Source: JABDJZ01 sp047619685 (GTDB lineage: Bacteria; Bacteroidota; Rhodothermia; Rhodothermales; UBA10348). From it: a stretch of DNA of 64,000 nt. The notes below the pieces were generated by a model. It made no database searches and was not told where the DNA came from. It saw only the letters and a program-made list of their open reading frames with translations. This document shows positions 25,313-33,015 of this stretch, piece after piece. Every line of letters begins with the position of its first letter. Position 1 is the first letter of the stretch. The stretch spans positions 1 to 64,000 of the forward strand of contig JBLHLC010000007.1 in the NCBI GenBank assembly GCA_047619685.1, written 5' to 3'. Both the position numbers and the translations under genes were made by a program.

Positions 25313-27466
25313 ATGGTGCGTCTTTGGACCTTGCTGCTATTCTTCGCCATCGCGTCGGAGGCCAATGGGCAACACGCCCTCAACGCCCTTGTCCTGGACG
25401 GTGACTCGGGCCTCCCGCTGGCCGGGGTCAACGTACTTGTGACCGGGACTGAGGTCGGCGCCGCAACCGCCCTGGACGGAACTGTCAGCCTGACCGGCCT
25501 GCCGTCAGGCACGTGGACCATTGCCTTCTCCTTCATCGGTTTCGAGTCCGAAAGCCTGGTTCTGGATTTCCCGCTTCCCGACCCCGGATTCGTGTATGAA
25601 ATCCGCCTGGAGGAGGGCCACGAAGAGATGGAAGAAATCGCCGTGAGTGCCACGCGGACGAGCCGGACAATCGCCAACCAGGCCGTTCGGGTGGAGACCA
25701 TTGCGGGTGAGGAGATCGACGAGAAGATCTCAATGGAGCCATCCAATATCTCGATGCTGCTCAATGAGTCGCCCGGCATCGTGGTACAACAGACTTCCGC
25801 CGTGTCGGGCAATGCGTCCATCCGCATCCAGGGCCTGGATGGACGCTACACGCAGATCCTGAAGGACGGCTTCCCGCTGTTCGGTGGTTTCTCCGGGGGA
25901 CTTTCGCTCCTGCAGGTGCCCCCGCTGGATTTGCGGCAGGTTGAAGTCATCAAGGGCCCTTCCTCCACGCTCTACGGCGGAGGCGCCATCGCCGGCCTCG
26001 TGAACCTCGTTTCCAAAGGCCCCTCGGAGACGCCTGAGTGGTCGCTGCTGGCCAATCTCACCTCCGCCGGGGGGACCGACCTGGGCACGCTGTACCGCGC
26101 TCGCGGGGAACGGATGGGACTGACGCTTCTGGCCACGGGTAATCTGCAGCAAGCCTACGATCCGGACGACGACATCTTCTCCAACCTGCCTGACACGCGG
26201 CGCTTCACGCTTCATCCGAAGGTGTTCTGGTATCCCGGGGACGCCACCGAAGCCTGGTTTGGTGTGGCCGCGACCGTGGAAACGCGGGAAGGAGGTGACC
26301 TTGATGTGCTTGACGCCGGGCCGTCCCCGGGGGCCTCGTTTTCGGAACGGAACGAGACCACCCGTCTCACGACGCAGGCCCGCCTGGACCACCGGATTGA
26401 CGCCGGCGCGCGACTCACCGCCAAGAACTCGGTCAGCCTGTTTGAGCGTAGCATCCAGGTGCCTGACTACCGCTTCGACGGGCGCCAACTGGCGTCATAC
26501 ACCGAACTGTCGGCATTGTCCGAGCGAGCAAATCATGACGTGGTCCTGGGAGCGGATTTTCGGAGTGACGCCTTCCGGGAGGACAGCGTTACCCCGCGGG
26601 ACTACACATACTCGAGCGTGGGCTTGTTTGCGCAGGACACGTGGGATGCCACCTCCCGCATCGTGATTGAGGCCGGACTGAGGGGCGACTGGCACAACAC
26701 CTTTGGGAGCTTCTTGCTGCCCAAGGCCTCCGTGCTGTTCAGGGCCACCGACCGGCTGAGTGCCCGGGTGGGGGCCGGCGGAGGGTACAAGGCGCCGACC
26801 GTATTCCTCGAGCCCTCCGAGGAGCGCGCTTTCCGGGGCGTGCTTCCTCTCAGCGCGCGGGTGCGAGCTGAAACCTCGCGCGGTGGCACCGTGGACGTCA
26901 ACTATGCGGCAGTGCTCTTCGGGGAAGTAGCGCTATCAGTCAATCAGGCGTTTCATTTCACCAATCTGGACCATGCCCTGGTGCCGACCGCGGTAGGTGG
27001 CACGCTCAGCTACGAAAATTCAACGGAGCCTGTCCGGACACGGGCGTTTGAGACCAACCTGACGCTCTCTCGCGAGCCACTGAAGCTGTTTCTAGGCTAC
27101 GTCTACCTGGATGCTCGGGAGCAGGGTGAACCGATGCCCCTCACCCCCAAGCACAAGACGTATTCGGTGTTGGTCCTGGAGAAGCACGGCCAGGGTCGAA
27201 TCGGGCTTGAAGCCTACTACACGGGACCGCAGGATCTGCCTCAGGGCGGCACGACGGCCGGCTACTGGGTAACCGGCGTGATGGCAGAAAAACGGTTCGG
27301 CCGGGTTAGAGTTTTCCTCAACTTCGAGAACATCCTGGACACGAAGCAGAGCAACTACGCGCCGGTGGTCCTCGGGTCGCGGACGGATCCGCGCTTTGCT
27401 CCCATCTGGGCGCCCATGGACGGCTTTGTGGTCAATGGCGGCGTGAAGCTGGACCTGCGCAACTGA
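25313..27466 (+). CDS. TonB-dependent receptor with carboxypeptidase-like N-terminal domain
   Basis: 717 residues. A signal peptide (LLLFFAIASEANGQ) is followed by a CarboxypepD_reg-like repeat (LNALVLDGDSGLPLAGVNVLVTGT), then a plug domain (EEIAVSATRTSRT, RIQGLDGRYTQILKDG, VEVIKGPSSTLYGGGAIAGLVN) and a 22-strand-type barrel ending in a C-terminal beta strand (VVNGGVKLDLRN). It resembles vitamin B12/siderophore or small-solute receptors. It is followed 40 bases later by the genes for an exported GMC oxidoreductase, which suggests uptake of its substrate or cofactor, but this is only context. Confidence 0.9.
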   Translation: MVRLWTLLLFFAIASEANGQHALNALVLDGDSGLPLAGVNVLVTGTEVGAATALDGTVSLTGLPSGTWTIAFSFIGFESESLVLDFPLPDPGFVYEIRLEEGHEEMEEIAVSATRTSRTIANQAVRVETIAGEEIDEKISMEPSNISMLLNESPGIVVQQTSAVSGNASIRIQGLDGRYTQILKDGFPLFGGFSGGLSLLQVPPLDLRQVEVIKGPSSTLYGGGAIAGLVNLVSKGPSETPEWSLLANLTSAGGTDLGTLYRARGERMGLTLLATGNLQQAYDPDDDIFSNLPDTRRFTLHPKVFWYPGDATEAWFGVAATVETREGGDLDVLDAGPSPGASFSERNETTRLTTQARLDHRIDAGARLTAKNSVSLFERSIQVPDYRFDGRQLASYTELSALSERANHDVVLGADFRSDAFREDSVTPRDYTYSSVGLFAQDTWDATSRIVIEAGLRGDWHNTFGSFLLPKASVLFRATDRLSARVGAGGGYKAPTVFLEPSEERAFRGVLPLSARVRAETSRGGTVDVNYAAVLFGEVALSVNQAFHFTNLDHALVPTAVGGTLSYENSTEPVRTRAFETNLTLSREPLKLFLGYVYLDAREQGEPMPLTPKHKTYSVLVLEKHGQGRIGLEAYYTGPQDLPQGGTTAGYWVTGVMAEKRFGRVRVFLNFENILDTKQSNYAPVVLGSRTDPRFAPIWAPMDGFVVNGGVKLDLRN

Positions 27467-27506
27467 GCGGGCTTGACATGCCCCCAAAAGCGGAGTTCTT
27501 TTGACA

Positions 27507-28100
27507 ATGCCCTCTACCCCCCTCGACCGCCGCCGATTCCTCCAGTCATTGGGTACAGGACTGGGCTTGGCCCTCTCGCCAGCCACAATCGGCGCCGTCC
27601 TGAGCGGATGCTCGCCAAACGAAACCGGCCTTCGCTTCCTGAAGCCCGGGCAGGCGCACTTGGTGGGCGAACTCTGCGAGGCGATCATTCCGGCTACGGA
27701 TTCGCCCGGCGCCCGGGAGGCCGGTGTTGTCGAGTTCATCGACATGCTACTCCAGGAGTTCGAATCAGACGAGGGCAGGACGCATCTGGCAGACCAACTG
27801 GCCGTTGTCCACCGTTGGATCTCTCAGCAAGGTGCTGGCAGTATGGCCGAACTTAGCCCAGAGCAGCGCTCGGACTACATCGCAGCCTTGGATGCGCAGG
27901 CTTTTCCGCGTGCCGGTGACATGCCATCCCCGTTTGATCTTCCACCCGCTGACCCGGCGCTCTTTCTAAGCCTGAAGCAGTGGACAGTTGCCGGGTACTA
28001 CACCTCCCAGGTGGGGGCCCAGGTCGAACTGCGCCAGAATCCGATGGGCGTCTATCGGGGCGACATCCCGCTGAGGGAGGTTGGCAAGACATGGGCGTGA
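27507..28100 (+). CDS. Gluconate 2-dehydrogenase subunit 3-like protein
   Basis: 197 residues from ATG 27507 (TTG 27501 also possible). A Tat signal, DRRRFLQSLGTGLGLALSPA, with a Cys (LSGCSP) that may be lipidated. The body matches the gluconate dehydrogenase small subunit: LVGELCEAIIPATDSPGAREAGV, FIDMLLQEF and LKQWTVAGYYTSQVGAQ. It carries or matures the flavin subunit encoded next, whose start overlaps its end by 10 bases. Its 5' leader is duplicated at 31099-31140. Confidence 0.87.
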   Translation: MPSTPLDRRRFLQSLGTGLGLALSPATIGAVLSGCSPNETGLRFLKPGQAHLVGELCEAIIPATDSPGAREAGVVEFIDMLLQEFESDEGRTHLADQLAVVHRWISQQGAGSMAELSPEQRSDYIAALDAQAFPRAGDMPSPFDLPPADPALFLSLKQWTVAGYYTSQVGAQVELRQNPMGVYRGDIPLREVGKTWA

Positions 28101-29773
28101 ACGACTTCGACGCCATCGTAGTTGGCACCGGAATGTCCGGCGGCTGGGCGATGCGCCTATTGACGGAAGCTGGACTCAGGACACTTGCGCTGGACCGTGG
28201 TCAGATGCTCGACCACCCTGCGGGGTACGTGAATGAGCACCGGCAGCCCTGGGATATGCCTTGGAGAGGGGGGCGGATCCACCCCGACGACCTCGCACAG
28301 CACCCAATACAGCAGAAGACCTACGCCTTTTCGGAATACAACCGGAAGTGGTTTGTGCGCGATGCTGACCACCCCTACGTGCAGACCAAACCGTTCGACT
28401 GGATTCAGACCGATATCGTAGGTGGCAAGTCGGTGCTCTGGGGCCGCCAGAGCTACCGGTGGGGACCACAGGACTTCCTCGCGAACCGGGAGGACGGTCA
28501 CGGGGAAGACTGGCCGATCCGCTACGAGGACCTCGCCCCCTGGTACGACCATGTGGAGCGAATCGTGGGCATCAGTGGGTCGGCCGAAGGCCTTCCACAC
28601 CTTCCGGACAGCGTCTTTCAGCCGCCCATGGACATGAACGCAGCGGAGAAGATGGCCAAGGCCAAGATCGAAGCCGCCTTTCCAGAGCGGACGCTGATGA
28701 TTGGCCGAGCGGCGGTCTTGACCGAGCCACTCGAAGGCAGGGCGCCCTGCCACTACTGTGGCCCGTGTCACCACGGCTGCTCCACGGGATCCTACTACTC
28801 GACGCTGACGAGTGCGCTTCCAGCAGCTGCGGCGACGGGCAACCTGACGCTCCGGTCGCGGCAGCTGGTGGAGAGCGTGCTCTGGGAGGATGGCCGAGCG
28901 GCCGGCGTGCGCACCATCGACATGGAGACGGGACAGGAAGAGGAGTACCGCGCGCGGGTCGTCTTCCTCTGTGCCTCGGCACCGGGGAGCGTCCGGATCT
29001 TGCTGAACTCCAAGTCCGCAGAGTTTCCCGAAGGCATAGCAAATTCGAGCGGTGTTCTGGGCCGATACATTCTCAATCATCACTCGCGGGTGGGCGCTTC
29101 GGGGCGGATTGAAGGCCTTGCTGACCGCTACTATCAGGGCAATCGGCCCAACGGTGTCTATATCCCCCGATTCCGGAACCTGTCTAAGGCTACCCGACGC
29201 CCTGACTACGTCCGCGGGTTCGGACTTCAGGGTGGAGCATCCCGGGAAGGGTGGTCCCGGGGAGCCGGGATGCGGGGCTTCGGAGCCGACTTCAAGAACC
29301 TGTTGCAGCAGCCGGGCGGATGGACCATGAGTTTTCAGGCGTTCGGAGAGGTGCTTCCGTACTACGAGAATCGGGTCGTGCTCGACCCGGAGGTCGTCGA
29401 TCGCTGGGGTATGCCGGTGCTCCGCTTCGAGGTCCAGCGGTACGACAACGAGATGGCGATGCGAAAAGACATGGAAGTCTCGGCCGCCGAAATGCTGGAA
29501 GCCGCGGGCGCCGTCGACATACAGAGCTACGACAACGCGCACATCGCGCCCGGCAACAACAACCACGAGATGGGCGGTGCGCGAATGGGTCGGGACCCTC
29601 GGACTTCGGTCCTCAACGAGTGGAATCAATGCCACGACGTCCCCAATCTGTTTGTGACAGACGGAGCCTGCATGGCTTCGTCCGCATGTCAGAACCCCTC
29701 GCTTACGTATATGGCATTGACCGCGCGGGCCGCGAGTTATGCCATCGACCAACTCAAGACCGGCTCGCTTTGA
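28091..29773 (+). CDS. GMC-family flavin oxidoreductase (sugar/alcohol dehydrogenase)
   Basis: 560 residues from ATG 28091. The FAD-binding Rossmann start is DAIVVGTGMSGGWAMRLL. A Cys-rich stretch APCHYCGPCHHGCSTG occupies the place seen in membrane-bound gluconate and 2-keto-gluconate dehydrogenase-type enzymes. The C-terminus has NNNHEMGGARMG with the catalytic His region, followed by NLFVTDGACMASSACQNPSLTYMALTAR. Export would be through the Tat-signal partner. It probably oxidises a sugar or polyol in the periplasm, passing electrons to a cytochrome. A deleted second copy of the 3' third lies at 31146-31667. Confidence 0.92.
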   Translation: MGVNDFDAIVVGTGMSGGWAMRLLTEAGLRTLALDRGQMLDHPAGYVNEHRQPWDMPWRGGRIHPDDLAQHPIQQKTYAFSEYNRKWFVRDADHPYVQTKPFDWIQTDIVGGKSVLWGRQSYRWGPQDFLANREDGHGEDWPIRYEDLAPWYDHVERIVGISGSAEGLPHLPDSVFQPPMDMNAAEKMAKAKIEAAFPERTLMIGRAAVLTEPLEGRAPCHYCGPCHHGCSTGSYYSTLTSALPAAAATGNLTLRSRQLVESVLWEDGRAAGVRTIDMETGQEEEYRARVVFLCASAPGSVRILLNSKSAEFPEGIANSSGVLGRYILNHHSRVGASGRIEGLADRYYQGNRPNGVYIPRFRNLSKATRRPDYVRGFGLQGGASREGWSRGAGMRGFGADFKNLLQQPGGWTMSFQAFGEVLPYYENRVVLDPEVVDRWGMPVLRFEVQRYDNEMAMRKDMEVSAAEMLEAAGAVDIQSYDNAHIAPGNNNHEMGGARMGRDPRTSVLNEWNQCHDVPNLFVTDGACMASSACQNPSLTYMALTARAASYAIDQLKTGSL

Positions 29774-29897
29774 GGATGCCGGCATTGCCGTCGGCTCACG
29801 GCTGGATTGAGACCGGAAACCAAGACCCGAATGATCTGACCACAGTTTTCCGATCCGCTTTTTATGTTAGGTGCAGCGCACGGATTTCAGCTGAATC

Positions 29898-30126
29898 ATG
29901 AAGAGAACCAAACACAGCCCGGCCCAGATTGACGAGCACCTCGGCAAGGTGGAAGTGCTCGTCTCGGGCGGATCTACGGCATCGGAGGCGGTCAAATCTA
30001 TCGGCGTCTCCGGGCAGACTTACTACCGCCGGAAGAAGCAGTACGGTGGGATGGACAAGCAGGATGTCCGAGCAAACTGCTCTACGAAAGCCCCGCTTTG
30101 GCTACCGCCGGTCAAGCCCGGAGACG
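29898..30126 (+). mobile_element. IS3-family transposase remnant (orfA head joined to orfB piece)
   Basis: From ATG 29898: MKRTKHSPAQIDEHLGKVE and GVSGQTYYRRKKQYGGM, the helix-turn-helix start of IS3 OrfA (56 residues, OrfA is about 90). In the next frame a short piece RKPRFGYRR resembles the PRYGYRRI stretch of OrfB. Everything between and after, including the DDE catalytic domain, is gone. It is joined directly to the last 14 codons of the SGNH hydrolase. No terminal inverted repeats are visible. Confidence 0.72.
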
Positions 30127-30168
30127 AGCTACGAGCCTGCCTTGCGCCGATTACTTGGGCAGTACTAG
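30127..30168 (+). pseudogene. Third SGNH hydrolase copy: last 13 residues only
   Basis: SYEPALRRLLGQY-stop matches the C-termini at 8919 and 18815. The bases after the stop (CTAG, then after an inserted element AGGCGTTCAAGA) match the flank of copy 2. A weak match to the SGNH gene start lies at about 29812-29840 before the IS3 piece, so a whole copy may once have stood here. Confidence 0.75.
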
Positions 30169-30327
30169 AAGCCTGTTGAATAAGTGGCGCACGCCATTCT
30201 ACGGCGGCGGAACGCCATCTGCTGCGTTGCCCCTCCTCGCAACGGCGGTGCCATTACTCGTCAGGACGCCTTGCATCTGGCATCCCGGCGCTCGTAGCCT
30301 GGCATACTCCACTTATTCAACAGGCTT
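30169..30327. mobile_element. 159-bp MITE-like element, IS5-type target duplication
   Basis: Perfect 19-bp terminal inverted repeats (AAGCCTGTTGAATAAGTGG at 30169-30187 and its complement at 30309-30327) bound a 159-bp non-coding core. CTAG flanks both ends (30165-30168 and 30328-30331). The uninterrupted site is seen at 18812-18830, where CTAG occurs once followed by AGGCGTTCAAGA, so CTAG is the target duplication. CTAG duplications are typical of IS5-group elements. No transposase lies inside; movement would need one in trans. Confidence 0.85.
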
Positions 30328-30369
30328 CTAGAGGCGTTCAAGAAGACCCGGGCGCGAGCAGACCGGGGT

Positions 30370-30450
30370 GCCCATCCCGCTCGCAACTGGGCGAGTCGCC
30401 GCTCACGCCCTTCGGATAGGGTCGACGGGACGTCCGCGAACGTAAGGTTC
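30370..30450 (-). pseudogene. Doubly deleted fragment of the sensor kinase gene
   Basis: Minus-strand translation reads LTFADVPSTLSEGRERRLAQLRAG. The first part matches FADIPSALSERR (about 6700) and the second RRLAQLRAGF (about 6010) of the kinase at 5542-7001. About 690 bases between the two are missing. It is a tiny scrap with no function. Confidence 0.7.
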
Positions 30451-30497
30451 TCGTTTCTCACTACCTTGGACTTTGCTCCACCGGACCCTTGATTACC

Positions 30498-30980
30498 ATG
30501 AAAACGTCTCGCCTGCCCTTGCTCCTGACCCTCTTGGCGGTTGGCTGCACACAAGCCGTTGTAGATCCTTCCGTCCACGATGCGGCGCTTATTGAGGCCG
30601 CGCTCGAAGACGTGAGAACTGGATGGGAAGAAGGAGACGGAGCGCCGTTCTATAACCACTTCCTGGACTGGGATGGCGCTCGCTATTTTGAGGGGGGAGG
30701 CCAGAATGAGGGCCTGGAGGACCTGGTGACACATCACGTCGAGCCGGAGGCAGAACTCGGGCTGCGCTTGGCTTACTCCAACATCCAGACGCACTTCGAA
30801 GGGGACTTTGCCTGGGCCCTGGTCGATTCGGACATCCAACTGACCACGTCCGACGGTCGGGACATCCACAACCAGGGGCACGGTACCTATCTGTTCCGCT
30901 GGGTTGACGGCGCCTGGAAGATTGTCCATACCCAGTCCGCAAGTCGACCAGTCCGTACGGCCGCGCCTCTGGACAGCTAA
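30498..30980 (+). CDS. SnoaL/NTF2-like lipoprotein
   Basis: 160 residues from ATG 30498. A lipoprotein signal (LPLLLTLLAVGC) is followed by an NTF2-like fold of the SnoaL_3 type: AALEDVRTGWEEGDGAPFYNHFL, YSNIQTHFEGDFAWALVDSDIQL and GHGTYLFRWVDGAWKIVHTQSA. Such proteins bind or isomerise small ligands or are stress-related; no substrate can be named. It is intact among debris. Confidence 0.8.
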   Translation: MKTSRLPLLLTLLAVGCTQAVVDPSVHDAALIEAALEDVRTGWEEGDGAPFYNHFLDWDGARYFEGGGQNEGLEDLVTHHVEPEAELGLRLAYSNIQTHFEGDFAWALVDSDIQLTTSDGRDIHNQGHGTYLFRWVDGAWKIVHTQSASRPVRTAAPLDS

Positions 30981-31098
30981 TGGATCATTTCTTGGGTGCT
31001 GGCTCCGGCCAGTTGCCACTTTTCGAGGCACCCATGGCTGGGTTGGACACGCAACCGGACAGCTAGCCTGCCGCCGGGCACCCGGACGAAGTGAGCAC

Positions 31099-31140
31099 GC
31101 TTGACATGCCCCCGAAAGCGGAGTTCTTTTGACCATGCCG
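31099..31140 (+). repeat. Copy of the GMC operon leader
   Basis: Matches 27471-27512 (GCTTGACATGCCCCC, GCGGAGTTCTTTTGAC) with a few changes. Immediately after a C-rich run the sequence jumps to a copy of 29162, deep inside the GMC gene. Confidence 0.8.
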
Positions 31141-31145
31141 CCTGC

Positions 31146-31667
31146 ATCCCCCGATTCCGCAACCTGTCGGAGGCCACCCGTCGCACTGACTACGTCCGAG
31201 GTTTTGGACTTCAGGGCGGAGCCTCCCGGGGAGGTTGGTCCCGGGGAGCCGGGATGCGGGGCTTCGGAGCCGACTTCAAGAGCCTATTGCGGCAGCCGGG
31301 CGGATGGCGCATGGGTTTCCAGGCGTACGGAGAGGTGCTGCCGTACTACGAAAATCGGGTTGTGCTTGACCCGGAGGTCGTCTATCGCTGGGGATGCCGG
31401 TGCTCCGCTTCGAGGTCCAGCGCTACGACAACGAGATGGCGATGCGAAAAGGCATGGAAGTCTCGGCCGCCGAAATGCTGGAAGCCGCGGGCGCCGTCGA
31501 CGGTCCTCAACGAGTGGAACCAGTGCCACGACGTCCCCAATCTGTTTGTGACAGACGGTGCCTGCATGGCTTCGTCCGCATGTCAGAACCCCTCGCTTAC
31601 GTACATGGCTCTGACTGCGCGGGCCCCGAGCTACGCCATCGACCAACTCAAGACCGGGTCGCTTTGA
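31146..31667 (+). pseudogene. Second GMC oxidoreductase copy, multiply deleted
   Basis: Aligns to the 3' third of the GMC gene (from 29162): IPRFRNLSEATRRTDYVRGFGLQGGA ... VLPYYENRVVLDPEVV, then a 1-base loss near 31392 shifts the frame. A second deletion removes the stretch with the catalytic NNNHEMGG region (the sequence goes from GAAGCCGCGGGCGCCGTCGA straight to GTCCTCAACGAG). The end is intact (FVTDGACMASSACQNPSLTYM ... KTGSL). Together with the copied leader it is a duplicate of the GMC operon with most of the middle gone. Confidence 0.88.
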
Positions 31668-31690
31668 TGAAGCCGAGAACCGTACGTCCG

Positions 31691-31950
31691 CTATGCGACC
31701 GCCCTACCGGTTCGTTTTGACACCGCCCGGCTGATGGGCCGAAGAGCTGAGAACAAGACAAATCCGGCTGGTCCAAACAAGAAGGTGACAGGAAGACAAG
31801 GCAACACTATCCAGAAGGTGATGTCTTCCCGTCTGGCGGTCCGACAGATCCACGCGCCCAGGAGGAGATCGAAGGCTAGAAAGTGAATCCATCCGCCCAT
31901 TAGAGCCATTGGACTCGAAAACAGCCGAGTTACATCGGCGAAGCTGCCAA
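31691..31950 (-). pseudogene. ABA4-like (DUF4281) membrane protein, C-terminal fragment
   Basis: Minus strand: SFADVTRLFSSPMALMGGWIHFLAFDLLLGAW, VLPCLPVTFLFGPAGFVLF. This is the second half of the ABA4/DUF4281 family (usual length about 145). Upstream the frame enters the antisense of a MarR-type gene, so the first half is lost. Confidence 0.6.
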
Positions 31951-32075
31951 ACCCCCCGCCATCACTCGCGGAAAAGAAACAGGAGGATGACGACGTAGCC
32001 GAGGGAGAGGAGCCTCTGCGCCTTCTCCAGTCCGCAGACGAAATCAAGGCTAAACTCGCTGGTGAGTTTTCCGCC

Positions 32076-32435
32076 GTGCACGGCCTGTCAGTCAATGAGT
32101 TCTTCCTGCTGATGCACCTGGCCCAAGCGACACGCAACCGACTTTCGCGCGTCGAATTAGCTCGGCGAATGCACTTGAGCGCGTCCACGGTCACTCGCAT
32201 GGCCGCGCCAATGGAGAAACTCGGCTTGCTCACCCGTGAGGCTGATGCGCGAGATGCAAGACTGGCATTTGTTGTCATTACCGATGCAGGCCGGACGAAG
32301 CTGACAGAAGCACGTGCTACGTTTTCCAAGCAGGCGGAGTATGCGTTCAAAGATCGTTGGGACAAGGCCGAATTGGATCGTCTATCCGAGCTGCTCTATC
32401 GCCTCGTCGTCGGAACTTCAGCCAATCTGACGTAG
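32076..32435 (+). CDS. MarR-family regulator, 5' end damaged
   Basis: 119 residues from GTG 32076: LSVNEFFLLMHLAQA, RVELARRMHLSASTVTRMAAPMEKLGLLTREADARDARLAFVVIT, the winged helix with its DxRD wing. Family-like sequence (LLQSADEIKAKLAGEFSAVHG) extends upstream in the same frame to about 32010 without any ATG, GTG or TTG, so the native start has been lost; the fragment next to it is an ABA4 scrap. Without the first helix, dimerisation may fail. Possibly a pseudogene. Confidence 0.65.
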   Translation: MHGLSVNEFFLLMHLAQATRNRLSRVELARRMHLSASTVTRMAAPMEKLGLLTREADARDARLAFVVITDAGRTKLTEARATFSKQAEYAFKDRWDKAELDRLSELLYRLVVGTSANLT

Positions 32436-32498
32436 AGAAGCGGCAAGGCGTCCGCGCGCCCTTTTCCGGTCGGCCAACCACGCTTCATCGCTCACAAC

Positions 32499-32939
32499 AT
32501 GAATCTCGCCCCAGACTTCAAAGAGTTTGTCGCGTCACTACACGCGAGTAAGGTCCGGTTACTCATTGTCGGAGGATATGCGGTGGCCTTTCACGGACAT
32601 CCTAGATATACCAAGGATCTTGATGTCTGGATTGAGATCTCGGCTGAGAATGCCGCAAGGGTGGTCAATGCCCTGATTGACTTTGGCTTCGCCCAACTGG
32701 GACTGGGCGCCGAGGACTTCATGACTCCCAAACGCGTCATCCAACTCGGGCGGCCTCCTTTGCGTATTGATCTTGTGACCTCAATTGACGGGGTCGACTT
32801 CGCCGACTGCTTCGAGACCAAAGAGACTCTGCTGTTGGACGGGTTGGAGGTCCCATTCATCGGACTTGAGGCCCTGAGGAAAAACAAGCGTGCAACTGGT
32901 CGAAGTCAGGACGTCGCTGATCTGGACCATCTGAGTTAG
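32499..32939 (+). CDS. AbiEii-like / DUF6036-type nucleotidyltransferase, copy 2
   Basis: 146 residues, same length as copy 1 (9258-9698), with scattered substitutions. GGYAVAFHGHPRYTKDLDVWIEI and LRIDLVTSI are kept. Only the last about 50 bases of the overlapping partner gene remain in front; its stop codon TAA is still in place at 32549-32551. So this copy has lost its partner and probably its promoter, unless it is read from the MarR gene 63 bases upstream. Confidence 0.83.
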   Translation: MNLAPDFKEFVASLHASKVRLLIVGGYAVAFHGHPRYTKDLDVWIEISAENAARVVNALIDFGFAQLGLGAEDFMTPKRVIQLGRPPLRIDLVTSIDGVDFADCFETKETLLLDGLEVPFIGLEALRKNKRATGRSQDVADLDHLS

Positions 32940-33015
32940 CGGAGCGGCAGCCCCGCCTGACCGGTAGCCATGGTCATGGCTTTCAATCGGGATCGGGACT
33001 CGCACTTACGCAAAC

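Noticed and set aside
28157..29785. A 542-codon open frame antisense to the GMC oxidoreductase
   Set aside because: It has no recognisable domain, is rich in Arg/Pro/His as expected for antisense frames in GC-rich genes, and the sense strand encodes a complete conserved enzyme.
30490..32000. A complete second GMC operon
   Set aside because: Only the leader and the 3' third are present, with a frameshift and loss of the catalytic His region.
31691..32365. A single 224-codon minus-strand gene
   Set aside because: Only the last about 75 codons resemble a real protein (ABA4-like); the rest is the antisense of the MarR winged helix.
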